Shown here in pieces: positions 12,421-22,768 of a DNA stretch of 64,000 nt. The notes below the pieces were generated by a model that made no database searches, was not told the origin of the DNA, and was given only the letters and a program-made list of their open reading frames with translations. This stretch comes from Melieria omissa (lineage: Eukaryota; Arthropoda; Insecta; Diptera; Ulidiidae): positions 106,773,486-106,837,485 of the forward strand of contig OZ020269.1 in NCBI GenBank assembly GCA_963971225.1, written 5' to 3'. The translations under genes were made by a program, and so were the position numbers. Every line of letters starts with the position of its first letter. The stretch's first letter is position 1.

Positions 12421-12737
12421 AAAAAAAATTTTTTTTTTTTTAATTTTAATTTTATGTTTGTATTATTGTTGTTATGTTTCCAAAAATGAGAAAGACATTG
12501 CATTTACTTTTTGTTCTCCTCAAGTTATTTACCTTCGGCTTCAGTTTTGGCCGAATGTCTGTATTATAGCCGATTAATCGGCTTCAGCTTCGGCTAATAT
12601 GTCACCTTCGGTCGGGCTCTTTTTGAAATAGCAAATTGAATTAAAGGACAAAAACCTTCGGCTAAAGTATTCGGCTATTTTGGCCGAAGCCGAAGTAGAA
12701 GTAGAAGATGGAGTAGATAGATTCGGTCGGACACTAT
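11932..12737. mobile_element. Foldback element with GTGTCCGA ends
   Basis: The left end reads GTGTCCGAACGAAGG and the right end is the inverse of GTGTCCGACCGAAT. The left half carries GGCCGAAGCCGAA in one orientation and the right half (12530-12720) carries the inverse form, with ACCTTCGGTCGG as an internal inverted copy near 12605. A perfect 16-bp palindrome, AGCCGATTAATCGGCT, sits at 12568-12583. No coding sequence. Class unclear (hAT-like or foldback); the exact target duplication could not be settled, because TTAGTTACTA-like sequence occurs both inside and outside. Confidence 0.6.
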
Positions 12738-12746
12738 TAGTTACTA

Positions 12747-13010
12747 TTGGGTTGGCAAGAAAGTAATTTCGGTTTTCACAAACAGCTGGCGTTAGATTTA
12801 TTTTAAATGATTTATGTCAAAATGTCTGTTGTGACATTTGTTAGCTGTCACTTATAGTTTACTTTAGAAAACAATTGCGCGCATTTTTAGTTGTAGCTTT
12901 TAATTAAAATTAAAACTTTCTTCTTTTGACATTTGTTAGCTGTCACATTTAGTTTAGAAGCAAATTGCGCGCATTTTTGGCTCAGTGTTATTTAAAAATT
13001 TAATGCAAAA
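12747..13010 (+). mobile_element. mariner-like element, 5' end only
   Basis: The phrase TTGGGTTGGCAAGAAAGTAA starts right after a TA dinucleotide at 12745-12746 and continues into TTTCGGTTTTC. It closely resembles the inverted terminal repeat of cecropia-subfamily mariners (family knowledge). No matching right end or transposase follows, so it is a solo end. Two copies of a ~100-bp block (GACATTTGTTAGCTGTCAC ... AATTGCGCGCATTTTT) lie at about 12833-12890 and 12927-12983. The right limit is arbitrary. Confidence 0.65.
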
Positions 13011-13756
13011 CCACTTTTAATTTCATAAAAACAAAAAATTCGCTGAGGCTCATAACGAGATATGTGGAGTTTAAAGTTTCGTTACAAAAAAATACAAATA
13101 AAAAAAATGATTTTTTTTTAATTTTTACTTAAGAATCCACAGTATATCTACAGTAGACCAAATTTTGACACGGCTTCATATTTCTTCATAAATAGAAAAA
13201 AACGTGACAGATATTTTGTCAAAGAGTTTCTCTATTGCATTAACCCAACACCACTCAAATCGCTCTCTTATTCATTGAAGTGCAGCCCACACTTTCGATC
13301 ACTTTTTTACGATTCGTTACCACACTGGACACTACAAAAACTGTCAGTTTCCTGTGATTTTCTTATTTATTTTTTATTTTTTTTGGAACCTCACCAAGTT
13401 TGAAACTATTGTTAATTAATCAGGGTTGATTTTTTTTAGGCTTTGTGACACAAATTACAAATCATTTTTCCAATTTCTCTCTTTTTTTTGTCATGCAAAA
13501 GAGAGGCCGTCAGTCTACCTGGTTCATTCGAACAATTTGACTATGAAAGGACCCAGTTTTTTAGAGTTTTGTTTTATGACATCAACCATATTGTTGTGGC
13601 TGTAACTAAAAATCGAATATTTTTCATTCACTTCAGCTAAAATATCATAACTCATAACTCTTCCTCTTCATAAATCCCCGCATAACTTCCTCACTCAAAA
13701 CCCTCTCCTCTAACCTCTAAACCCTTTCAGAACCCCCTTCGGAATTGCGTTCCTCG
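13011..13756. other. Gene-free spacer
   Basis: T-rich, unremarkable. No open frame or element ends recognised. Confidence 0.6.
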
Positions 13757-13758
13757 TA

Positions 13759-14486
13759 TTAAGGGGAGGTTCTCATTCAAATGACTAAAAGGTAAGCAAA
13801 ATTTGGAATTTTTTTGTGGGCCAATAAAAAACATAGGAAAAAACAGTTTTAGGATTCAAAAAGCTTATATTTTCGTCATTATTTACAAAGTTTTTCAAGA
13901 CGAAAAAACAAAATGGCGCCCGTGGTGACGTTCCGTCTAAGATGCGGTTCGCGTGGAATAACAAAACTGCGTACAGCCTGCTGCCTCAGGATCGATCTGA
14001 AACACAAAACCAATTATAAGGCTCGAAAGTAGGATACTTTTATTGGAGGAATGACTTAAGAACGGGTAAAAAACTTAAAATTTGACATAATGGTGCGATC
14101 TCAAACTTTGAAATCGATTTTTTAGCCCTTTTTTTATACTTTGAAGCTTCACAAAAAATAGTTAGTACAAAGAATTTGTAGATTTTATAGGTCATTACTC
14201 CAATGAAAAGGGTCTTCTTTCGAGAAAACAAAACATGAAGTCTTTCAGTTGAACCGTTTTCAAATGAGATTGTACGCAGTTTAGAAAAATCATGTTTTGA
14301 GATAAACGCTTTTAAAGTTTTGAGCGCGCGTTCCGAGCCGAGAGCGCCCCATGGCGGGATGGCCTGTAGAAACTTTTCTGATGCGCGGATCGGAAAACCG
14401 CAATATAGTAGACACTAATACCTTTCAAAAAATGTAAAGAAAAAAAATCGAATTTTTGAAAATTTTGAATGAGAACCTCCCCTTAA
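13759..14486. mobile_element. 728-bp MITE with 23-bp perfect TIRs and TA duplication
   Basis: TTAAGGGGAGGTTCTCATTC plus AAA at 13759-13781 is the exact inverse of 14464-14486. TA flanks both ends (13757-13758 and 14487-14488), as expected for Tc1/mariner-type transposition. No transposase is present; the only open frame (63 codons) is meaningless. A TTAA (piggyBac-like) reading of the same ends is possible, but it would need the element to start at GGGG. Confidence 0.85.
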
Positions 14487-14488
14487 TA

Positions 14489-14976
14489 GAAGTTATCCGT
14501 GTGTCTCTGTTATGCCTCTTATTTTTTCTGCTTCTTCTTTATTTTCTATTTAAAGATATAACATTCAAAAAACGTGTATACTTCTCTTCCTTAAACTTAA
14601 GTATTTAGTTTATTAATTTCGTATTATTTCTAAAACTTTAAACTATTCTAACGACCAACAAAAAGATTTATTCGTGTGACCGTAGAGGGTTCAGACATCC
14701 ACAAAATAGCATCTTGCCATATGGCAACAAAATAGCGAAAGGGTTAACAGATTATAAGTGTTTGAATTGATTTAAAAAATTAGGGATTTTTCACTCCAAG
14801 ATGACCAACTCTCTGGTCGATTTATCAAAGTCAATGGAAACTAAATCAAAGTCAAATTTAATTCTGGAAATTTTTCCACGTCAAGATTTCCAACGTTTTG
14901 GCCAACCCACCAAAGTTATTGACCACCAAATTAAAGCCACCATTGATAGTTAGATAGTTATCTAACTGGGCGGGAC
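14489..14976. other. Gene-free spacer
   Basis: AT-rich sequence between two MITEs. Nothing recognised. Confidence 0.6.
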
Positions 14977-14984
14977 ATTGCAGA

Positions 14985-15675
14985 CAGTGTTGCCAGATCA
15001 GGAAATTTTCGCCTAGATTTGAGAGATTTTTGGCCTTTAAGGAGAATTTTTAGGAGGAAGAATTGTTTGGGAGAAAGTTTAGGAGATTTTGATTTTAATT
15101 CATTGGAAATCATTAGTGGCACTGAACTTTTGAATATTGAAAGCGAAAATGTTCAATATAACAGTGTTGCCAGATCAGGAAATTTCCTCCTAGATCTAGG
15201 AGATTCTTAACCTTTTAGGAGAATTTTTAGAAGGAAGAATTGTTTGGCAGAAAATGCGAGATTTCGTTTTTGATACATTGGAAATCATTAGTGGCACTGA
15301 AGTTGTGAATATTGAAAGCTAATGTGTTCAATTTAACTTAATTAAATTTTATGCTTCAAATTGTACATTTCTTGGAATGAATGAAGGAAGTTAATGACAG
15401 CCAATTTCAAACTGATCGACATTTTTATATATTTTGTTTCTGTTTAGTTGTTGTTCAGATGAATCTGAATGAATAAAAAGGCTGCAATAAAAAAAATTAT
15501 ATATTTAATTAATTTTAATTTATAATGACAAAAATTATTTAAAAAAACTTTAAATTAAATTAAAATTAAAAATTAAAAAAAAAAATATTTATTCGATTTT
15601 TAAACTGTTTGAGAGGAAATTTCAGTACTTTTTTAAGAATTAGAAGAAAGTATTTTCAGGTATCTGGCAACACTG
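14985..15675. mobile_element. 691-bp hAT-type MITE with perfect 8-bp target duplication
   Basis: The ends CAGTGTTGCCAGAT (14985-14998) and ATCTGGCAACACTG (15662-15675) are exact inverses. ATTGCAGA flanks both sides (14977-14984 and 15676-15683), giving a perfect 8-bp duplication, the hallmark of hAT superfamily transposition. No transposase is present. The left half is an internal tandem duplication and the right half is A/T-rich filler. Confidence 0.92.
14986..15330. repeat. Two tandem copies of ~174 bp inside the hAT MITE
   Basis: Both copies start AGTGTTGCCAGATCAGGAAA and share GAGAATTTTTAG(G/A)AGGAAG and TTGGAAATCATTAGTGGCAC. The second begins near 15162. The duplicated block includes the terminal repeat itself. 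Confidence 0.9.
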
Positions 15676-15683
15676 ATTGCAGA

Positions 15684-16637
15684 GGTTAAACGTTTGACAT
15701 AAAATCCCCATTTTGAGATCCCGGAAGTGTAGACGCCTCCTGATCTCCAACTGGGATTCTAATCATTACAACAGCAATGTCGGCTTTCACCAAAAGCATT
15801 TCGCATTGCAAATTTCTGCTTCAATTCCACAACTCACTGTGGGACTCAGTTTGATTGGGGAAAGAAGGGGAGTTCAACTGATTGCTTCCTGGTTATAAAA
15901 CTGTATCAATTCTGTTGACAATTATTTTTCGCTCTCGGCAGCGACATCAAAGCGGCAACGCTGTTCGCCGCATGAAAGTTTTCTAATTTATTTTTCCGTT
16001 GGTCTATTTTTAATAATTCATTATTAAACCATTAAACTGGGCTGCGCGAGCAGGCAACGAGGACAAGTCAGCCACGAAGAAGAAGCATTCGCGTTGTGGT
16101 GGCTGTGGCCAATGGCCGCTGCGACATGAAAGTCTCATTAGCGTTGTGCACGTTTTGCATTCGCATTCATGCGTGGCAGCTTTGGCCGTTTGGCTGTTTG
16201 CCGCTGCATTGCCGCAAGTGTTGCTGTTGCTGCAAAATACAAATGAAAACAACAACAACAACAACAACAATGAATACGAAACAAAGCAAAACAGCGCCAA
16301 AGAATATGAAAAACCAACTGCGGCTCTCGACAGCAGCTGGAAAAACAAACGCCTGAACGGCACAATAGCCGCCAAAACAACAGCAACAACAATGGCAATC
16401 AATTAGAGCTGCATTGTTGTTGTTGTTATTGTTATGATTTTTCGCCTCGTTCGCACAGAAATAGCAACAATCAACGCACAACAACAATAATAAATACTAA
16501 AATAACAACAACAGCAACAACAAGAAATGAGTATTAATAATAGCAACAACAACAAGAACGGTAATAAAAAAAACAAAATCAACTATTCGCTTTGGCTTTG
16601 ACTACTGTTGCCGACGTGCTGTTGACTTATGTCAGCT

Positions 16638-16670
<33 letters not shown>

Positions 16671-17289
16671 GCTATTGTTATTGTAAATTAATCATTTATA
16701 GAATGAAATATGTATGTAGCAGCGCAAAGCCAGAAGCAGCCGCGTATAAAATCCAATAAGTGGAATTTGCAACAACAAAAAATACATTGGCAAAGTTTTT
16801 TTTTGTTTTTTGTTGTTGTTGCCACAACGAAACAGTGCAGTGCCGCTTGAAAACTTTACTGTCCGTTGCTGATAAGAGGCTCACAGATTTTTATAAGAAC
16901 GTTTCTTGGGGTGGGAGGGGGGGGGGGCTGAAGGGAAAAAAGTGTTTGGCGGTGGCGCACAATCGGCGGAGCCTCTAAAGCTTCAATGCTCCAGTAACGT
17001 AATGAGGGCTTAAGAAGTAATTGGACGGTTTTTTTTTACTTGCGTAACATATCGAAGTGAGTGGCATTGATTGTTGTTGGAGAGATTAATTTGGTCGAGA
17101 TTATTGAAAGCTAATGATTTGAAGTGAAGTTTCTGAACCATTCGAATGCATTCTCGAGGCTGCCCTATTAAAGTCTCTCACACTTTTTCAATGAATTCGA
17201 TTCATCCTTTGATGTCTTTTAGATCTTCTCGAAGAGTTAAGATTGTTGCATAAACTTTGGTCAAATGTTTTTTAGTTTTCCTTCCCATT
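15684..17289. other. Gene-free CAA/GTT-rich spacer
   Basis: Overlapping open frames of up to 130 codons at 16010-16490 run in four frames and come from (CAA)n/(GTT)n composition. A poly-G patch is at 16916-16927. No gene supported. Confidence 0.65.
16638..16671. repeat. (GTT)n microsatellite
   Basis: An uninterrupted run of about 11 GTT units. Confidence 0.95.
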
Positions 17290-17329
17290 CTGAATGGCAA
17301 ATTGAAAGTTTTTTCATAGGCAAACAATT

Positions 17330-19300
17330 CATTTAAATTCATTGAAAAAATTCACACAAATATTTCACTCAAACTTACAACAAATTTTTTAATCAAGTAA
17401 TTTACTTAAATATCGAACTTAAACAGTTCAAGCAAATATTTTACCTAAAAATTTCATGAAAATATTTCACTCAAATTATGGACTCACATATTATACTGAA
17501 AAGTTTACTCAACCTTTTCTCTCAAACAATTCACAATAAATATAATGACTCAAATATCTCGCTCAAATAATTTAATCAAATATTTCACTCAAAAAATGTA
17601 TTCAAATAATTTAGTAAAATATTTCACTCAAACCATTTACTCACATATTTCATTTGAACAAACCTCACAAATCTTTCACTCAAATAATTTACTCAAATAG
17701 CTTCATTCAAATAATTAAATACTCAATTCAAAAAGTTCACTCAAATATTTTACTTAAACGAATCATGAAAATATTTTAAACAAATAATATACTCAAATAT
17801 TTCACTCCAATAATTCAAATATTTAATTCAAAAAGTTCATTTAAATATTTCACTCAATCAAACCATGAAAATATTTCAAACAAATAATTTACTTAAATAC
17901 CTATTTCACTTAAACAATTCACTCAAATATTTAGTTCAAAAACTCATGCAATGGTTTCATTTAAATAATTCATAACAAAGTGAATTACTCAAATAGTGCA
18001 CTTAAATAATTTTCTTAAATATTAAACTCAAACAATTCACTCAAATATTTTACTTAAAAAATTTCTCTTAAACATTTCACAAAAGTTCACTCAAATGTTT
18101 CCCTCAAGAAAACCATGAAAATATTTCAAATGTTTCTCCCCAACTATTAAAATATTCAATTCAAGAAGTTCTTTGAAATATTTCACTCAAACAAATCATG
18201 AAAATATTTTAAACCAACAATTTACTTGAATATTTCACTTAAACAATTCACTCAACTATTTCGTTCAAAAACTCATGCAATGGTGTCACTAAAGTAATTC
18301 ATAACAAATTGAATTACTCCAATATTGCACTTAAATAATCTTCTTAAATATTAAACTCAAAGAATTCACTCAAATAACAATAACAATTCACTTAAAAAAT
18401 TTCTCTCAAACACTTCACAATAAAGTCAGTGAGTCAAATATCTCACTCTAATTATATAATCAAATATTTCGCTCAAATAATTTTCTCACATATTTCCCTC
18501 ACATAAATATTTCACTCAAATAATGTACTCAAATATTTCACTCAATTCATTCAATTCAAATATTTAATTCAAAAAGTTCATTAAAATATTTCTCTTAGGT
18601 TAGGTTAGGTAAGACAGGCGGCTTGCTGGTTCTCAGCAAGTACGCTCGGAGGCCCCAAATATTTCACTTAAAGAAATCATGAAACTAATGAAATTTAAAT
18701 GTATTTAAATATTTCACTCAAACAATTCACTAAAATATTTCGATCAAGAAAACTGATGCAATTGTATCACTCAAACAATTCATAATAAAGTAAAGTACTC
18801 AAATATTACACTTATTTCAGCAATATTACACATAAACATTTTTATGCACATTTTGTACTACAAAAATTCACTCAAATCTTTCACTCAAAAAATTTACTAA
18901 AAATATTTCACTGAAAAAATTTACTCAACATTTCTAACAGTTCAAGAAAATATTGTTCTAAAAAAATTCACTCAAAAAATTTACTCAAAATATTTCACTA
19001 CACAAATTTGCTCAAAATTTGTCGCTCAAATAATTCACTCAAATATTTCATTAAAACAAGTATTGTACTAAAAAATTCACTCAAATCTTTCACTCAAAAA
19101 ATTTACCCAAAATATTTAACTAATAAAAAATCACTCAAAATCTTTAACAGCTCAAGTAATAATTGTACTTAAAAAATTCACTCAAATATTTCACTCGAAA
19201 AATGTACTCAAAATTTTTCACTCAAACAATTCAGTCAAATATTCAAAAACAAACACATGAAATTATTTCACTCAACCAATGCACACAAAAATTTCACTCA
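17330..19300. repeat. ~2-kb A/T-rich array, unit about 20 bp
   Basis: Variants of ATATTTCACTCAAA(C/T)AATTCACTCAA recur almost without break for about 2 kb. Larger blocks are also duplicated: a block with CAATGGTTTCATTTAAATAATTC near 17950 recurs diverged near 18280, so higher-order amplification took place. A 60-bp foreign insert sits at 18597-18656. Open frames inside are repeat by-products. Confidence 0.9.
18597..18656. other. 60-bp insert with TTAGG run and hairpin
   Basis: A CTTAGGTTAGGTTAGG run is followed by a GC-rich segment with an exact hairpin: CTTGCTG, loop GGTTCT or GTTCT, CAGCAAG. It interrupts the ~20-bp array, whose sequence resumes at CAAATATTTCACTT. Its small size and hairpin suggest a short mobile or captured fragment; class unknown. 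Confidence 0.6.
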
Positions 19301-20989
19301 AACATTGAACACTGTCCGCTCAGCATCCACACGCTCGAACATCGATAGGTGGGCGTTGGATACAACCATTTTGTCACATTTCCACAAGACATCTAACTAA
19401 TAAATCAGCATGACAGTGTGAGCGCGAAATTACAGCGTGATAACTCACATAACAAAAAGCTCGTTGCGGTGCGACAGGCGCAACGGCCAGACGGACAGTT
19501 GTAGCCACCTCGCGTTGTCGTGTGGGAAAATTGAATCTTTTGGAAGGTGTTGCCGGCGCGGTCACACCTTCGTTGCCGTCAAATGCCAACAACACGACCG
19601 GGAGAAAACGCGCCCGAAACCTACTAACCAACTAACAACAGCCATTACAATAACAACAACAACCACACGGCACAATAAAGCAATATGCAACGCCTATCCG
19701 ACGGTACAATAATTTCACATAATTCCAGTTATTACACGATAACCACTTTAAACGAGATAAATCACGTGGGCGATTGCACAATGCGAGGCGTGTGCGCGCG
19801 ACTATCCGAAAGCAAAACACACGAATCTATGCGCACATGTGTGGCTATGTGAGTGTGATTGTGTGTGTGTGTAGCGCAGTGAGGTAAAACGGCAATTGGC
19901 ATGGCGAGTCGATGGATGACTGGAGCGTGTGACACAGGTGGGCGGCCAGTGGAAGTGTTGCGCTACAACTAAATATATGTGCGAGTATGTTTGCATATAT
20001 ATGAGTGTGTGTGTCTGTGTGTGTGCCACATTGGAGCAGTGGGGCACGCGCGCACCTTCGAGCTGCCAACAAATGCAAAAAACTTGCCAACAATAACAAA
20101 CGACAAACAACAACAATAGCTGAAAATCAAAAGAAAACAACTGCACAAACGTCAACAACAAAAGCAACAACGCATAGTTGCAGCAAGTCAGCAACAAAGC
20201 AACAACACATCGGCATTGAGTGCGCATATCGGAAAAGTATCTCACAGCGACGCGTTGCGGAAAATAGAAAGGAAATCGCAAAGTCGTTAGCGGCAAAAAA
20301 ATGCGCCAGCAAAAATAAAAACAATAACATTCACAACAACAACACTAGCAGCAATAACACTAACCGTAAGCGATAACAATGGCGTTGCCTAACGATTTTG
20401 TAATAAAGTGGCAGCGGAAAAGATAGACTCAGACTGCATAAACGAGCGGAAGAGCCAAAGAAAAATTACAACAACAGAACAAAAAAGGCAAACGGCAATC
20501 GATATGTAACACTCGTCGCACCGACGCAGACAAACGCAGCAAAATGCAAATTTGAAATTTCTGCCTCGTTTGCCGCTGCAAAGTCTAATGAGTTGTTGTT
20601 GTTGCGTTTGTCAGTCTGTCGCAACGATACGTAGGTGTTGCCAAAAGTGCGCTGAATACGCAGAAAATGTGTTTCAAGTCGTTGGGTGCTGGTCACCAGG
20701 CACTCGAAACATGGTTGGTAGAAGTAGTTAGTAGTATTTGTTGTTGTTCTAATGGTTAATGTTATGGCTTTAAAAGTAACAAAGCGAGTAAAGCGACGAA
20801 AGAAAAGATTGTTCAGAGAATATAATAAAGTCAGATAAAGCTAAAGTCTGGTAGAGAAATGGCTTGGAAAATTAAATGCAGCACGTAAAGTTTGGCAAAA
20901 AAGATGTGGAGAAAGGTAACTGCATTGAAGACGCTTACAGGGGGGCAAACTTAAGATCTTACAAGCCTTCTTATGAACATTTAGAGTCT
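19301..20989. other. Gene-free CAA/GT-rich spacer
   Basis: GT-rich tracts at 19855-19873 and 20003-20028 and many CAA runs. Overlapping open frames of up to 164 codons on both strands show only low-complexity composition. No domain seen. Confidence 0.6.
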
Positions 20990-22600
20990 ACAAATTAGTG
21001 TGTAACAAAACCCAAGTTTCTATAGATGGACGTGAAGACAAAATTCTGGTCTTCTAAAAACCCCAGTCCGATTAAAAACATCCCCTATTCTTCCCTTTCA
21101 AACCTCTCTTTCTCAGCACAACTACCACATTTCGTGCTTAATTGGAAACGGTGTGAAGTAAGTAGAGAGGTTCGACCACTTTCATTACGTAATTGGATAG
21201 AGAATCATGTACTATAGGGGTGATCGACCAATAGAGTCTCGAGCATTGTAAGAGATGTTCAAGGTTCCATGTAGAGTATAAAGGAAACGGAAACCGAGGA
21301 GTGGGAGACTACTGACGATTCATAACCTTTTCTTGAGAGCAAAAAAAGAGTCTGTTAAACTTGTTCAAATGCACTTGGAAAGTGTTCCAAATAGAAACAA
21401 TCGACCATCACTAAAATGTACTTAGAAAGACTAAGTAGAAAGGATCTTGTCTTAATGGATTCTTAAGGATGACGAGAGACAGTTAATCGCCAATTTCGGG
21501 ATCCTTTTTAATCGAAAGACCACGTAAACGCATCTCGTCTGCAATTGAAAAGTGTCTCAAATAGATACAATCGAAGTCTCTTGTTCATAGTTGGAACGAT
21601 TCCCATGCGAATTCAGGAAGTGTTCTTAAAGAAGACTGAAGACAGTGATTCGCTTCTTCCTGAGATGCTTTCTGGCTTCTTCCTGAGATGCTTTAAAGTT
21701 AAAATTTCCTACTATGAATGACAAACATCTCTCCTCTTCTCCGTATTTAGAAATGGTACAAAGAGTTTCATCGGACTTTCGACGGGTTTTAAAGGAAGAA
21801 GAGAGACCGCTTACTGTCCCTTTTTGAGACCTCTTGGAAGTCCAGAGTACTTTTTAATTTAAACGTTGGTACTTGGGCCCCTAAATATCGCTTGTCTGTA
21901 TTTAAAAAGTGTCTCAAGTAGGGACAATCGATGTCTCTTGTACGTTCTTAAAAATGGTTCCAAGTTAAAAGAGTCCCCGAACCTGTGAATGATTGTAAAA
22001 GAAGAGAAATTACAGTTGATTACCTTTTCTTGGTACCATCGCAAAATGCTGAGTAGATACGTTTTGAATTGAGTGTTTCTACTTGAGAACATAAACATCT
22101 CTCGTGTTTTTGTTGGAAGGGGCCCCAAATAAAAAAGTCTGTGGTCCGAAAGGGTCTCAGTAGAAAGGTTCTCGTTTGGCCTTACGAAAAATTCTGAAAA
22201 AGACGATAGTTAATCCCTCCTTCTTCGGAACGTTTTGATGTTTGGAGGAGAGACATTTTAGCTCGATTATTCCTATTTGGGACCCCTAATTGTCGTCTCT
22301 ATTTCTAAAGGGGTTCGATCAGAGACAATTAAAGTATTTTGTCCGTACTAGGAAAGGGTCCCAAGTAGAAAAGGTTTCATCCAGATTTGCGAACCATCTC
22401 AAAATGCTAAAAAAATACCTTATGAATTGAGTGTTTCTACTTGGGACCATAAACATCACTTTTGTTTGGAAGGAGCCCAAGTAAAGATGTCTTTTTTGGC
22501 CGTCTAGGAAAGGGTCCCAAGTAAAAAGGGGTTCATCCAAATTTGGGAAGTTTTGGTTTTTGGTGGTCTGACGATTTCTTTTACTCGTCATTGGTCACTT
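20990..22600. repeat. Highly degenerate repeat region
   Basis: Phrases such as GAAAGGGTCCCAAGTA(G/A)AAA, TTGAATTGAGTGTTTCTACT and CATAAACATC(T/A)CT recur from about 21360, with the clearest copies at 22050-22540. Unit length is about 200-350 bp and poorly defined. Short open frames here (up to 90 codons) share these repeats and are not genes. Confidence 0.55.
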
Positions 22601-22605
22601 ATCAA

Positions 22606-22768
22606 TAGACTAGACTAGACTAGACTAGACTAGACTAGACTAGACTAGACTAGAGTAGACTAGACTAGACTAGACTAGACTAGACTAGACTAGACTAGAC
22701 TAGACTAGACTAGACTAGACTAGACTAGACTAGACTAGACTAGACTAGACTAGACTAGACTAGACTAG
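22606..22768. repeat. (TAGAC)n pentanucleotide array
   Basis: About 32 units, with one variant (GAGTAGAC) near 22653. Confidence 0.97.

Noticed and set aside
19802..20376. 164- and 123-codon frames on opposite strands
   Set aside because: Low-complexity CAA/GT sequence; each is the shadow of the other and neither has a domain.
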